Assembly (NCBI GenBank): GCA_028673005.1
Contig: CM054114.1
Span: forward strand, 125,269,307 to 125,333,306
From: Tanypteryx hageni
Taxonomy: Eukaryota > Arthropoda > Insecta > Odonata > Petaluridae
Length of the DNA: 64,000 nt
Reading direction: 5' to 3'
The position numbers and the translations under genes were made by a program. Shown piece after piece: positions 23,660-35,326 of this stretch. Each line of letters starts with the position of its first letter. The stretch's first letter is position 1. The notes beneath the pieces were generated by a model. That model was not told where the DNA came from. It saw nothing but the letters and a program-made list of their open reading frames with translations, and made no database searches.

Positions 23660-26600
23660 AACCATCATAAGTCATTATTAAAAATATAAATACTTTATTT
23701 TAAAAAACATACTACATATTTCAGCCTCTTGAGAATATAATTGTTTCAAAAAATATATATTTTAAATAAATATATTTTGAATAAATTCGTCTCATATAAA
23801 ATAATTTTCAAGCAATCAGGACACTATTTAAAGTAAAAAACAATTTGTAGGATTGAATCTATCATTTTCAATTTTAATTGCTTTTGAACTTCATTTAAAC
23901 TTTTCCGTGTTGGGGTTTATTTTTCTCGAATATGTAGAACACATGTAATTACTGAACACTTATGTTTAAAATTTTTACAATTCACCTTTGAAATTCTGAA
24001 ATAGACATTCGTTCAATGCGATTTCTCATTATGTAATTTGAGTGTTTTACTGTGAAAAATGGTCTCTAAAATTATGTAGAGGCACTCGTTATTTTTCTTG
24101 AAAGCTTACAGCATTTTTTAAATAAATAATTTCGTATGTCATGAGACTGTTGTAATGTATTTTTTTTACAACCTTTATTTTGTTTGAAAAATATTAAATG
24201 AAGCATATAAACAGTTTTTTTGTCATGAAATGTGTCCTTCCTTTTCCTTCCCTTTATCCTTCCATTTTGTAAAAAGAACGGGATCTGTCCTCCCTTTTGG
24301 AAAAAACATCTGGTTACCTTACAATAGTCCAAGAGGCTGTTCCGCCAGAAAATACACGCAGGCGCGCACGCGCACGCACACGCACAAGCGCACACACCCA
24401 ACCTTGCGACGGATTAGCCGGGCGTTTTGGAGCGAGTTCGAATTTTCCCGCTTTTATGACAAATGAAGGAGACAAGGACTTATGTTGGTTGATTTATTAA
24501 AAAAACACTGATTTATCAGATCAATGAAACAAAAGCCGTTTCAGTCAAAAAGCGAGAATGTTGACAAGAGTTTTTGTCGAGAAATGTAACGTAAACCAAA
24601 CTGAACCGACCATTTTTACTCTAAATGAAGTTTTTCCCTTTTATTATAGAGAAATTCTTATAAGCCAAGGACTGTCTTGAATTTGCAGCGACATTAAGTT
24701 ACACTATGGGCGATGAACGCTTTATAAACATTTATATCTCACTGTCCCACCTTTTTCATATGCAGGCATAAATATTATTTGTTGGTCACTGACAAAAACA
24801 AATTTTAATTTTATGTTAATTTATTCCACCCTAATTACAGTTTATGGTTCAATTGACAGATAGCGCCTTTTAAGATTTCCCTTATACTTTAATTAGTGTG
24901 AATACGCGTATGAGAGTCAGTCACGACGATCGAATTAACGAAATTTGGTGTCGAAATTCCATAAATCGATTAAAGCGGAGTCATAATTACCTCTCAACGT
25001 TAATTAAAAGAGTTGATGGTATTAACATCGGTACACGAGTCGAAAATTAAAGAAATATTTCACAGTATAAAAATAGGAAACGCACACTTCACTCGCTACC
25101 TCATTCTTCAATTCTCGCTATCCTTGCACCGAAGATATCAGGCAAGTGTCATATGATCGAAATGACGTGAAATTTATGGAACGGAAAAAGTACAAGTATC
25201 ACTCGCACCTTCGTAGTTTTCTTGGAAATCAACGGAAAGGTGGGATACGTTTCACGATTTCTCGATTTTACTCGCCATATCCGAGAGCTTGAGAAAAAAA
25301 CATTATACCCTTTGACCCTGAATAACTGCCATATTACCTATTCCATTTCTACCTTATTGGTATCATTGAATCTTTCGGTGGACCGAATTGGAAATTGCAT
25401 ATCCTTCGGCTGACTGAATTAAAGTTAAATCGGAAGTTATCTAAAGATTCTTAGGCTCATATGAATGAAAATCAAGTTAAAATTAGATCTATAGGGTTGA
25501 AATTCCATAATTAAAAATCATGATGGAATTCACTCTGAAATACTTCTGAGAAAAGATTAAAAACTGCATTAGTATACTTGAGAAATATTTACTAAGGGGT
25601 TGTAATTTGAACGCTTTACACTTTAGGTTTCTTTACCCTTACGTTCCTGAAAAAGATCAAGTGAAGCAAAACCGTGCAAAGTGGGACAGGTTTCACCCAT
25701 AGGAATAAACGAGTTTACATTAGAGCGCCTTCTTGGGTTTAACGTGCAACATTTTACTTTAATTGTATTCTATATTACTCCCCTTATCTTATCTCTTCTG
25801 CGTTGATTTGAAACTTTTTATGATTTTTTAATGCTTGGAGACCATTCCGAAGCCGTGCTAAAGTAAAACTTGATGTCCGTGCAATTCGAGGTATTAGGTC
25901 TCTAAAAAGAAAATCGTGTTAAACAGAAAAGGTTTGAAGTCTAGTCGTGCAATAGGAAGGATGAGTATACTTTGATTTTAATATCCTATATAACATGTTT
26001 TATAATAATTGTCTGTTTTGATGTCGAGTTCACATTAGTTGCGATACAAACTCGATAATTCCGCTCAGATTGTGGCAAAAAGAAAACAGAAAAACTACGT
26101 TCCTCCGATAGCCATAAAAATGGTCGGGAAAAACCAAATGCGCATCACTGATACAACGCAGCCGCCATCAGTGGTGAGTCACCGTCGATAATATCTAAAA
26201 AAAGGAGCTTTACTAGCCATAATGCGGCCTTTCGAGACATAGATTTTTAATACCGTACGAACTTGTAAAGGCGATGAAACAGGATCCGTGGCAATTTTTG
26301 TGAGAGAGATCCGATATCTCTCGCTATAGTCCACTTTACGATTCGAAAATTCCTATTTGGAAGATCTTCCATTAGTTAACGTTCATCAGAGATGAAAAGT
26401 GGACCCCTTTTACCTTTAATTGGTTATAAAAAAAGTCGTTTCATCCGATCGAGAGTGGCGATTCCCATTCCCAACCACCTCTACCTTTACCGCATTTTAA
26501 AAACCTAACCTCTTGTCATTTGCTTTGTCTTACATTAGTCGATAAACACAACATTTTTATGTAAACATTCGAGCATGGAATGACGCAAAAATAGATACTG

Positions 26601-27480
26601 AAAAAGAATATGAGAGGGCGAAGTTCTTTCGAGGAAAGCCGCCAAAGGAAAATATCGAAGTGTTAAAAAGATTGAGGATGTGGGAAGAAAGCGTAAAAAT
26701 CATAAGAATCACCTTATTGGCTAGCCTTTTGAAACGGAAAGGAACTAATTAAACATAACGACTGGAATGTAGTGTCGTAAGTTTAGACCCGAGTGCGCTT
26801 AACGTTTCTTTCCCTGCATTTATCTATATCTACATATTATTGTGCAATTCGCCAGATAGATTGGTAATGGAAAGTCGTGGAACGCACTATAATATTAATA
26901 GCAGTCCTTTTCGGCCTTTAAGCTCCATGATTGACTAGGAAGCAACAAATCATGTTAACATGATTCCTACAGTTATAGTAACGTATTTTGTAATCATGAT
27001 CGTATCTACCTATAAAGTCGAGAGTTTTAATTGATCCTATATAACCTCCAGATCTATATAATAGATGCTCTCACTTGAAAACTAAAAAATTATGTTTACC
27101 TCTTTTCCAACCATGAAGAACGAAATTTAGTAATGGTAAATAGGGTTGGAATTTTGCTGTCGTGTAATTATTTATTCGTTGCAATAATTGATGACAATCG
27201 AGGTCTGCTCAGTGGGATATGAAGTTATTACGTCATTTACATAAGATTACGACAAACATAAACTTTAAATTTTTTCGCAGAATAAAGTACGTGAAAACGA
27301 AACGATAACGTGCCCACGTACCTTGCGATAACTTGGCAAAGATTAAATACGTCGTTGTTGGCATTGTCTCGCGGTTTCTTTAACTACCGACAATAAAACG
27401 GAAGGTCTCCCTAAACTTCCAAGCGTTATTTGCGATTCCAGCGAAACATTATGTCTATCTTCACGTCTCCATCAAAGGAG
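23660..27480. other. AT-rich non-coding stretch
   Basis: No convincing gene. It contains a CA/CG-rich microsatellite near 24356-24400 (GCACGCACACGCAC) and a foldback repeat copy at 26102-26178. Short frames elsewhere have no recognisable domains. Confidence 0.35.
26102..26178 (-). repeat. Foldback repeat family, copy 2 (partial)
   Basis: CTCCGATAGCCATAAAAATGG, AAACCAAATGCGCATCACTG and GCAGCCGCCATCAGTGGTG are the family blocks in the order seen in the left arm of the copy at 53.8 kb. Confidence 0.6.
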
Positions 27481-27504
27481 ATCGCGAACTCCAGAGCGAT
27501 TTTA

Positions 27505-27617
27505 TTGGGATCGCGTCAATAAATACAACCAACAAATCCGCGTGCCCTGGGCAGGGTCTGAACCCCGTGCTTGTTAGGCGCCGAACGTTGCGGCCATTCG
27601 CCAGCCGAAGCGCCACC
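27505..27617 (-). repeat. tRNA-derived SINE-like repeat, copy 1
   Basis: On the minus strand an A-box-like TGGCGAATGGCC is followed about 30 bases later by a B-box-like GGTTCAGACCC, then CCCAGGGCACGCGG and a T/G-rich tail. This layout is that of a tRNA-headed SINE. The element is too diverged to name the parent tRNA. Confidence 0.55.
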
Positions 27618-28242
27618 TTAACTACGTAATCATTTCCTCGCAACCTTCTCTAATCATCATCTCATGACGAGCCAATTATAAACGCTGATTTCTTTTTGAT
27701 CAGGACCGGGGTCTGCTATTTACTTGTCAACGGTATTCAATTACTCTACCCTCGCAAACATCATCCGCACCCTCTTCTAATCATAGTTGCTCATCCCGTT
27801 TCGGGCGTATCTCCTGCTCGTTTTATTTTCTCAAGATCTCTCTTTCGTTGCGAAACACGCGACAGCGTTCGTTATTTTATTTTGGAAAAGCGGATTCGCT
27901 CCTGGCGAGAAGAGAAGGTGCCCTTGGTGCTTCGCGCCCACCAACCGTGTGAGAGGGATATTGAAGTTTTTTTCATCATATCCGAGCTAAAAGAGAAAGA
28001 TAAATGAAGTCCCACTGCGAGAATCAATGAAAATAATCATCCTTCTCCTACTTAGGAGCGTTCAATCGCTTGGATTTCCTGCCTTTCGCGAACGATTTCC
28101 CATGGTAGGTTCGACTGCTGACTTCGTTAGAATCCTGACGGCAAATGTTTCTATTCTAATTGGATTTCGAGAATTATTTTCACACAGGTTTTTAAAAGGA
28201 ACAAACGGTTATAATGTCAGAACAGCAGCATCCAAATGTCGG

Positions 28243-28400
28243 CCGGCTGGTTAGCGCGCATGTCTTCAAAGAAAGAATCGCATGTTTTAATCCTGCCGCG
28301 GGGGATGATCGTTTGTGCTTGTCTTTAAAAATATATCATAACTCATGTAACTGGAGAAACCTGATGGTGTAAAATAAATTATTATTATCATTATTTTTAT
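28243..28400 (+). repeat. tRNA-derived SINE-like repeat, copy 2
   Basis: Starts GGCTGGTTAGCGCGCATG (A-box-like) and has a weak B box (TGTTTTAATCC). The following GGGATGATCGTTTGTGCTTG is shared with copy 3. It ends in a TTATTATTATC-type tail, as expected for a retroposed element. Confidence 0.6.
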
Positions 28401-28739
28401 TATAAGAACCAATCCTTAGAAATCTGGAAAATTTATTAGCAAAATAATAATAATACCTATAATTAACACAATCATGAAAATATTTTTATTTATGAATAAA
28501 AGCAGCTGAAGAATATTTTTGTAAATTTTGATAAAGTTTTCACTCGGCGAGTAATCAAATTACACGCGTTTTATTCAATTGTATGAAAACAGAGTAATTT
28601 TATCATAGAGAGAGATTATTAAATGAGAAAATATTCTCGTTTCGGCTAATTAATCGTTGTATTGGAATAATATAGCATACATGGAACAACTGACGACGCC
28701 ATATAAATAATAAGTTTAGTTATATTTTCGTAAGAGCTC

Positions 28740-29060
28740 GTAATTGTCATTAGGGATTTTTAGCCTATATGGAAATAGGCTTATAGTTTCTTCGTTGTCT
28801 GCCTGTACTTCTCTCTGTCTGCCCTTCTTATTAACTTTTGAACTTATTGACCGATTTCCATAACACTCGGTGGAAATCTCTTGCTACTGAGGCCGAACTC
28901 CCGAGGATAGCTGTGTTGCAAAGATTGAAAGTACTGGGTTCGATTCAAGGATCTATCCTTCCCATTTGATTTACATGGAAAATCTGAAATCAATCGTGGA
29001 GGATAATTTTCTCTTGCACATTAAAATATCTTAGAATTGTAATATCGGAGCGGAATTTGT
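28740..29060 (-). repeat. TCGAACCCGGG-module repeat, copy 2
   Basis: On the minus strand it reads TTTTCCATGTAAATC, then TTGAATCGAACCCAGTAC, TTCAATCTTTGC, TGGAAATCGGTCAATAAG and an ACAGAGAG tail, in the same order as copy 1 at 19.1 kb. Confidence 0.6.
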
Positions 29061-29407
29061 ATTATTCTCTGGGAAAAGGAATGGAAATTCTAATTTTTAT
29101 CGTTTGATTTTGCTTATCGATAGTATTTCTTCGAATTTCGCGTAAATACTCGGATTCGTAATAGTCTAGTACATACACGCGTAATGTTTGCCACAAAAAT
29201 ACACATGATCAATTTAATTTTCCGTTCGAATGTATTTATAAAAATTTTTAACGCTAAATTATGTAATTTGGGAAAATAGGCATCATAAATTCCGTTTGGA
29301 ATATCTTGTTTTATTATACTTACATTAAGTGTACTTGTGAATCTTAAATTTTATTAAACGGTTTTTCTTCCATTTACTACATATTTTTCATTTTTATCGG
29401 GTTTTTC

Positions 29408-29561
29408 AGTCGGCATTGGTAGAGGAGTGGTTGTCGTGTCTAACTCTCAATGCTAGGGTTGAGGGTTTGAATCCTTCCTAAGGGAATGATCGTATGTGTT
29501 CGTCTTTTTTATCGTAGGCGCGCTCATTGTAGTAGGCTGTAAAGTACCGATTATGAGCCAA
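29408..29561 (+). repeat. tRNA-derived SINE-like repeat, copy 3
   Basis: An A-box-like TGGTAGAGGAGTGG is followed at tRNA spacing by the B box GGTTTGAATCC, then GGGAATGATCGTATGTGTTC, the block shared with copy 2. It abuts the piggyBac-like MITE. Confidence 0.65.
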
Positions 29562-29565
29562 TTAA

Positions 29566-30141
29566 CCCTTAACTACCGACAGTTATGTCACGCTAACAGC
29601 GACGCCTCGTCTCACAGACTACTTCATCTTCTCGCCCCCATATCTCGGTGATAAAGCATGTTATGAGCACTAAAACTGTTTTCCTTTGTTTAAAATCTAA
29701 TTGCCAAATAGTTTCCTTTTTTTGTATGAAAAATGGCCAAACCTAAACATTTAAATTGGCAATATATGCAAACAGTACCACAAGCAAAGAAAGAAAACTG
29801 TTGATACAGCATTTTTAATACAAATTTACTGTCTTAAAAATACAAAAATTAATGCAATTGTATGTTTTTAAGGGTATATAAATACATTTTAGGTAAATAG
29901 GCAACAAGAATACAAAAATCGATAAAAATACTGTCACAGACGCGTGAGACGAAGTTAACGACTTGGACGACTGCTGCTACTCAACTGATCGTTTTGAAAC
30001 ACTACAAGCTATACCCAAATACTCCATCTATAGTCATTTGAAGGTACTAGGACGCAGGAGGTTACAAGATTAGATGATAGAGAGCAACAGCGATTACAAA
30101 AAACGCACTCGCCTCACAGACGAGTGGTCGGTATTTAAGGG
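29566..30141. mobile_element. piggyBac-like MITE, 576 bp
   Basis: The left end is CCCTTAACTACCGAC, directly after TTAA; the reverse-complemented right end is CCCTTAAATACCGAC, followed by TCAA. The terminal repeats differ at one of 15 positions. A CCC start and TTAA target are the signature of piggyBac transposition. Inside, GCCTCGTCTCACAGAC has an inverted partner near the right end. No transposase frame. Confidence 0.82.
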
Positions 30142-30599
30142 TCAAAAATAAATTAATAATTAAGCAAGTTTGTTCCGATACTTGTCCCAAATAATTCATA
30201 TATTCGAGAACCTTCGTATTTATTTTCGGCATGGAGATAAAACGCCCAGAAACTGTTTTCCGCCAAAGCTAAAAATGCCTCGACAGACCCGCACATTCTG
30301 TAGCCAGGAAAATCACGCCGACATCCACCGAATTCGAAAGATTAACCTAAAACGCAACAATGTTTAGCCAAACGTTTCTTCTCCCTTCCCGCATAACAGG
30401 AAATAGAACCGATTGCTCCTTTTGCAATAAACGGCGTAGATTTAGTGTGGGGTCTCGGCCATAAAAGACCGCTTTTACTACCACCAAAGGGAAGAGAAAC
30501 AGTTTTCATTTTTTATTCTCCCAAAAAACACTTTTATGCCGTATCCGGCGCACGACTAAAAACCCTTTCTCTCTCTCAACTCTCCGGGTCTGTGGTTCG

Positions 30600-31720
30600 A
30601 ATTCGCGCGTCTTAGAAGAGGAGGAGGAGAAGGAGGGGTTATCCTCTCCCCTTTTAAGGATACACGTCCCGGATGCTGCCGGAGTTGGAAGGCCATGGGG
30701 AGAGGAAGGGTGAGGAGATGAAGAGGAGGGAGAGAAGGATGGGGAAGAAGAAGAGGGGAGGGGTGGAAAGAGAGAGGAAGAAGGGTGGGGAGAGGTGGTA
30801 GGGAGACTGAAGAATGCTGTCGCGCTAGACTTGTTAGAAACGATAAAAAAGTATTCGTTTCGCGGAAACCGAAAAAAGGGACATATTGGGACAGGAATAC
30901 GAGAAAGAGAGAGAGAAAGGCGGATCGGGAAGGGTGAGGAAATAAGAAGAGAGAGAGAGGGAGAGAAAGAGATGGAAGGAGAGAAGGGGGAGAAATATAG
31001 GAGGGAGGGAGAGACTGAGTGAGATGGAGGAAGGGAAGAAGAGAGAATGATGGAGGGAGAGAGAGAGTGGAAGGGGGATAAAGGCGGGGAGAAGAGGGGG
31101 GGAGCAAGAGGGGGGAAGGAGAGAGAGGTAGGGAAAGATACGAAGGGAGAGATAGAGAGGTAGGGAGAGGAAGGGAGAGGAAAAGAGGGAGCGAGAGGGA
31201 GGTAGGAAGAGAGGGTGAGGGAGAAAAAGGGAGAGAGAGGGAGGGAGAGTGGGAGAGGAAGGGAAAGAGAGAGAGGGATATAGAGATAGGGAGGAAGAGC
31301 GGAGGGAGAGAGATGGAGCGAGAGAGATGGAGGGAGAGAGATGGAGGGAGAGAGATGGAGGGAGAGAGATGGAGGGAGAGAGATGGAGGGAGAGAGATGG
31401 AGGGAGAGAGATGGAGGGAGAGAGATGGAGGGAGAGAGATGGAGGGAGAGAGATGGAGGGAGAAAAATGGAGTCAAGGAGATGGAGGGAGAGAGATGGAG
31501 GGAGAAAAATGGAGTCAAGGAGATGGAGGGAGAGAGATGGAGGAAGAGAGATGTTGGAGAGAGAGGATGGCAGATAGGGAGGGTTAGAAGGAAGGAGATA
31601 GAGGTAAAAATAGGAGGAAGATAGGAAGGGATGGAAGTAGCGAGATAGAGGGAAAAAGAGAGGGATGGAGAGGGTTAGAGAATCAAAGAGGGGAAAAAAG
31701 AGAATACAGAGTTGGGTTGA
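30600..31720. repeat. Long purine tract with 14-bp tandem array
   Basis: GA-rich throughout. From 31312 to about 31461 it is a tandem array of GAGAGATGGAGGGA (14 bp, about ten units). Next come two copies of a 42-bp unit that contains AAAAATGGAGTCAAGG. Since 14 is not a multiple of three, all frames stay open with a 14-residue repeat, which explains the 406-codon minus-strand frame. Confidence 0.92.
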
Positions 31721-31739
31721 GGACATGGAAGGATATACA

Positions 31740-33215
31740 TCCTCATCCGCCGACCAAAACCATCATTTGTCATTCCTTCCTTTGTTTCCAGTTTAGGTGA
31801 TTATAGGGCGGGTTCGTGCTGTCGGGATTTATGTCCTAAGATTACACGTGGACGGAGCGGGGGCCAAAATTTTGTCTTCTGCTTGATGAAATAATAATAA
31901 AATCACGAAGTTCAAGCTTGGTGTCCGTGGAACTTCAACGCAGACACTCCTCCATGGCACGATATTTCTTATTTTTTTGTGAAAAAGCCTTATAAATATA
32001 TATCTGGTCTATACATACGCCAATTTGCCATAAATAAGTCACGTAGGTTGTTCTTACCGACCTAGACTTGTATATAATTATGTCATAGCTTCATTTTTGA
32101 CGTCTTATTTTCGTTTTAGTACAAGAACAGAAACTTTCTTTGATTATTTTAAATTAAGAAAAATAATTAAACAAATACACCCTAAAATTCAGGGTAATTT
32201 TTTTGACCCGTGAACCATGAAAAATAGCTGTATTTTATGATATAAACCTTAGAAAATTTCTAATAAAAGTTTGACGATACTCAAAAATGTTCATTAAGAA
32301 ATATCGAGAAAAAAATGCTGAAAGTGGCCGTCACCATGCTGGGTACATAAACGTGCTCTTCGCAGCATGAATTCCAAGATCGGGTTCATGTATCCAGCAT
32401 GCTGGAAGCCATTTTACCATTTTATCCCAGATTTGTTATTTAAAATCTTTGGGTATAATCTTAGTTTAACCACAAAAATTTTCAAGTTTATATCTGATTT
32501 GTATTTTGAGATAGTATATTAATTTTTAATGGATATCGAATAAAAGAATTACACTGTATATTGCGAAGATATTAAATTCTTGCCGACTTCTTTCAATTTT
32601 TTAACGTTAAAAATCTCGAGTTAGGGCCAATTATTAATGACCACTGCAACAGTGTCCTTTCCCTTAATTTTTCCCAGCTCTCTGTAAGCTATAACACACT
32701 GTTTCGGCTCTAAATAATTCCCCCAAGGTTTGAGATATGTACAGCTGTGAGCACTTTTCTTTATTCCTTGAGTATTCCTTGAGGTGGTTTCAGAGTGTTT
32801 ACATTATAAAAAAAACTGACGGAAATTTTTCCTGTCGTCGTTTTGTTTGGAGTCAAATTTGAAAACGCGTTCTGGGACTCTCCGTGTGTTTGCTTGCTCT
32901 AAGCAATGAGAAAGCTGTTTTTGATTTTAGAATATATTCCGAAGTTACTTTTGCAGTCAATAGGCCGGGAAAATCCTTGTAATCCGTGCATAAGAATTTC
33001 ACAGAATGTTCACATATTTTTAGTTAGTTTACTAAAGAACAATATAAAATTTCAGTACACTGTTTAGGCTAATAAATTGTGATTTAAAATTGTGGCAATA
33101 TCGATTAAACTTTTTGTATTAGGAACGTTTTTAATATTTTAAGGTATATCAAGTTATAAACCGTTACGCCTCATAATTTCTCGGATGTTCTATAGAAATA
33201 ATTTAAGTGTTACAA
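31740..33215. other. AT-rich non-coding stretch
   Basis: No gene recognised. Contains an imperfect inverted repeat at 32333-32405 (see that entry). Confidence 0.35.
32333..32405. other. Imperfect hairpin, ATGCTGG arms
   Basis: CATGCTGGGTACATAAAC on the left pairs with GTTCATGTATCCAGCATG on the right across about 30 bases, with three mismatches. It may be a remnant of a foldback element. Confidence 0.5.
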
Positions 33216-33221
33216 ACTTGT

Positions 33222-33600
33222 GTTAGAAAGAGTCCAGCGAAGAGCATCTAGATTCGTATAACAAATGTGCGATCATAAGCAAAGCGTAACATCATTATTA
33301 AATGATTTAAACTGGATATCTCTGGAGGATCGCACTAAGTTAAGGCTTATGGAGATATATAGGTCATTTAATAGAGGAGGTTTTAGGAACAGTTGAAGCA
33401 CAAGCATACGTAGGCAGACAAAATCATGGCGATAAAATATGTGAGATCATTTGATGCAGGGCGTTATCGAGGATCGTTTTTTCCGTAACAAGAGAGCCAA
33501 ACCTGCGAGATAACAGTGTTAGATTAGCTTTGATGAATTGCACCCCCTGCCAGCCACCACTTTATGTGAATAGCATGGTAACGTGTAGATATAAATATGC
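33222..33600 (+). pseudogene. Second CR1/jockey-like retrotransposon relic, 3' end only
   Basis: One broken frame gives LERVQRRASRFV, a stop, HKQSVTSLLNDLNWISLEDR and LRLMEIYRSFNRGG, matching the C-terminal end of the relic at 2.0-3.1 kb. Further stops and frameshifts follow, then the shared 3' block TGCACCCCCTGCCA and a GTAGATATAA tail. It is 5' truncated to the last 130 or so codons. Confidence 0.82.
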
Positions 33601-33979
33601 CTCTTCGTCCTCCAAAGCGACTTACATTTAAATGTTTTTTCTATCAATTTAATCATACAGACAACATAAGGTTACGCAGATTTGAGGTCAGATAATTTTT
33701 TATGCCTGCTTTCAGAATAAGAAAGTTTATTATCTACCATAAGTCGATTTAGAGAGTAAATTATTTCAGTAACTGCCTGAAAGCCTCCTAATTAAAAAAA
33801 GCATCACCGTATTTCGTTTTAATTATAATTGGATTGAAGCGCCTCGATTAGAAATCCAAAAGATAAAAACAGATTTTTTCATTTTAATCGTAATTTTGAA
33901 ATCTCTGTCCTTGATAATGATTAATTCACTGCGGCCAAGAATGAGTTTGAAATATTTCACCAGAATGTGAAAACATCTC

Positions 33980-34172
33980 TCTCCAAAAGCCATTAAGAGT
34001 TTAGGAAAATCAGGCAGGCATTTCGGCTACAAAACAGTCGTCATTAGTGCTGGATTAAACGATTTTCGATTCTAAAAAAGTTTTTTTTCAGAATCTAATA
34101 CCGGTGTACGGCCACTGATGGCGGCTACTTTGCAACGAATCTGGTTTTAATAATTTTTCAGTGGTTGTTGGA
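33980..34172. repeat. Foldback repeat family, copy 3
   Basis: TTCGGCTACAAAACAGTCGT and CATTAGTG on the left pair imperfectly with CACTGATGGCGGCTACTTTG on the right; the outer blocks CTCTCCAAAAGCC and TCTGGTTTTAATAA follow the family order. An inner palindrome (GATTCTAAAAAAG / TTTTTTTTCAGAATC) sits at the centre. Confidence 0.65.
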
Positions 34173-34480
34173 AACATATAGCTTGTCATTTTTATTTCGG
34201 AAATAAACTGGGCTTGAGAACTCTTTCTGTAATTTTCTCAGAGGATATTATCAGATATGTATTCTCATTACTTCGTCCCAGGAAAATTTATCGGTAAACA
34301 GTTAATTTATGACATATGTTCCTTTAGCCTCTGCATGCATGAAAAATGAAATCGATTGGGATGAAAATTCTACGCGTCAATGCGCAAAACTAACTCTTCC
34401 ATTTCTATATTATACTGGGGTAAGTGCCCGTCAAAAATGACGGGGTATGGATTTAAATATCCATATTTTAATGTTCTAAA

Positions 34481-34765
34481 CTAGGCATGTCACACTTGCG
34501 GCCCTTTTCATTACCTTAGTGTTGCCGATTGCGATTTTTTCATTCAAGGCTTTATATAAATACATACTATATTTTCGTGACAGGTTTTTGAGGTACAATA
34601 GAACGTAGTCTCTAATTTACTGTATTTTTTGCGCACCAGACTTCCAATCTTCTTGAAAAATCTATCTTTTCCAACTCCGGCATCCATTAAAAAACTGTAA
34701 TTCTAATGCGACCCTTCCATAACATTCATTGCTTAAATGCAACCTTAATGCCTCTTCGAGTTTGC
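34481..34765 (-). mobile_element. hAT MITE, second copy, 3' truncated
   Basis: Its plus-strand start CTAGGCATGTCACACTTG matches the right end of the 311-bp element at 20016-20326, and AATGCCTCTTCGAGTTTG at 34748-34765 matches its left end without the last terminal bases. The interior shares GCATTAGAATTACAGTT-type sequence on the minus strand. Confidence 0.65.
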
Positions 34766-34771
34766 TCTTAA

Positions 34772-35012
34772 CCAAAAATCGATGGTCAATTTTTCTAATT
34801 TAAATCCGCGAAAGAATGTACGCCTGCACGTCGAAAATCGCTTTATACGAGTTACCTTACGGGAAACAAATTACATCCAGGAGTCAAACCCCTCTATTTT
34901 TTGCCGTTGATTTTTAATGCGTGACTGAAGTAATCCTGCCAAATTTTAATCTGCTACCTAGTCGGGACGTTTGTCAAAAACACGTTTTAAAAGCGTTGCG
35001 CCGAGTTACATG
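34772..35012 (+). repeat. Dispersed repeat module, copy B
   Basis: Shares GATGGTCAATTTTT, CCTGCACGTCGAAAATCGCT, ATGCGTGACTGAAG and CTACCTAGTCGG with copy A at 15.1 kb. Confidence 0.7.
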
Positions 35013-35113
35013 AGAAGCCTTTCATACTGAAAGATTGATGTTTTCATTTCATTAAAATAATGTTAGGAGTGATTCCAGCGTGTTACGAACAGTATTGCCC
35101 ATAAAGAAATTTA

Positions 35114-35326
35114 GTGAAAGATATTAGATTACATCTTATATCTAGCGACGTTCTGTTAAATAGCCGTTTTGTGTCAAAAGAAATGGATTATTATCAAATC
35201 AATAATTTATCAATCAACGCCGAAGAAATCGTCAACTGCGACGAGGAAAAGAACGTTAGTGTGGAAGAAGATACAGTTAGCTCCATTGCCATGAAATCAG
35301 AAGTCAACAAAAAAGCAAGTATATAA
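35114..35326 (+). other. Short acidic open frame, coding status unknown
   Basis: The first ATG, at about 35183, would give a 47-residue acidic, hydrophilic peptide (MDYYQINNLSINAEEIV at the start). Composition is protein-like rather than low-complexity, but there is no known domain, no clear splice partner and no conservation that can be checked here. It might be a first exon or a transposon leader. Confidence 0.15.

Larger units (their letters stand above)
34425..35012 (+). mobile_element. TGCCCGTCA element relic, split by a hAT MITE
   Basis: The left end TAAGTGCCCGTCAAAAATGA resembles the left end of the 5.2-6.8 kb element. The internal module (GATGGTCAATTTTT onward) resumes at 34772. Between them lies a hAT MITE copy, so the older element was interrupted. 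The right end was not found. Confidence 0.55.

Noticed and set aside
27541..27600. tRNA-like block considered as a working tRNA gene
   Set aside because: Boxes are present, but the cloverleaf stems do not close and the sequence continues into a SINE-type tail.
30506..31726. 406-codon minus-strand open frame and shorter frames in all phases
   Set aside because: It consists almost wholly of S, P, L, F and I from a purine tract with a 14-bp array; all frames are open for compositional reasons.
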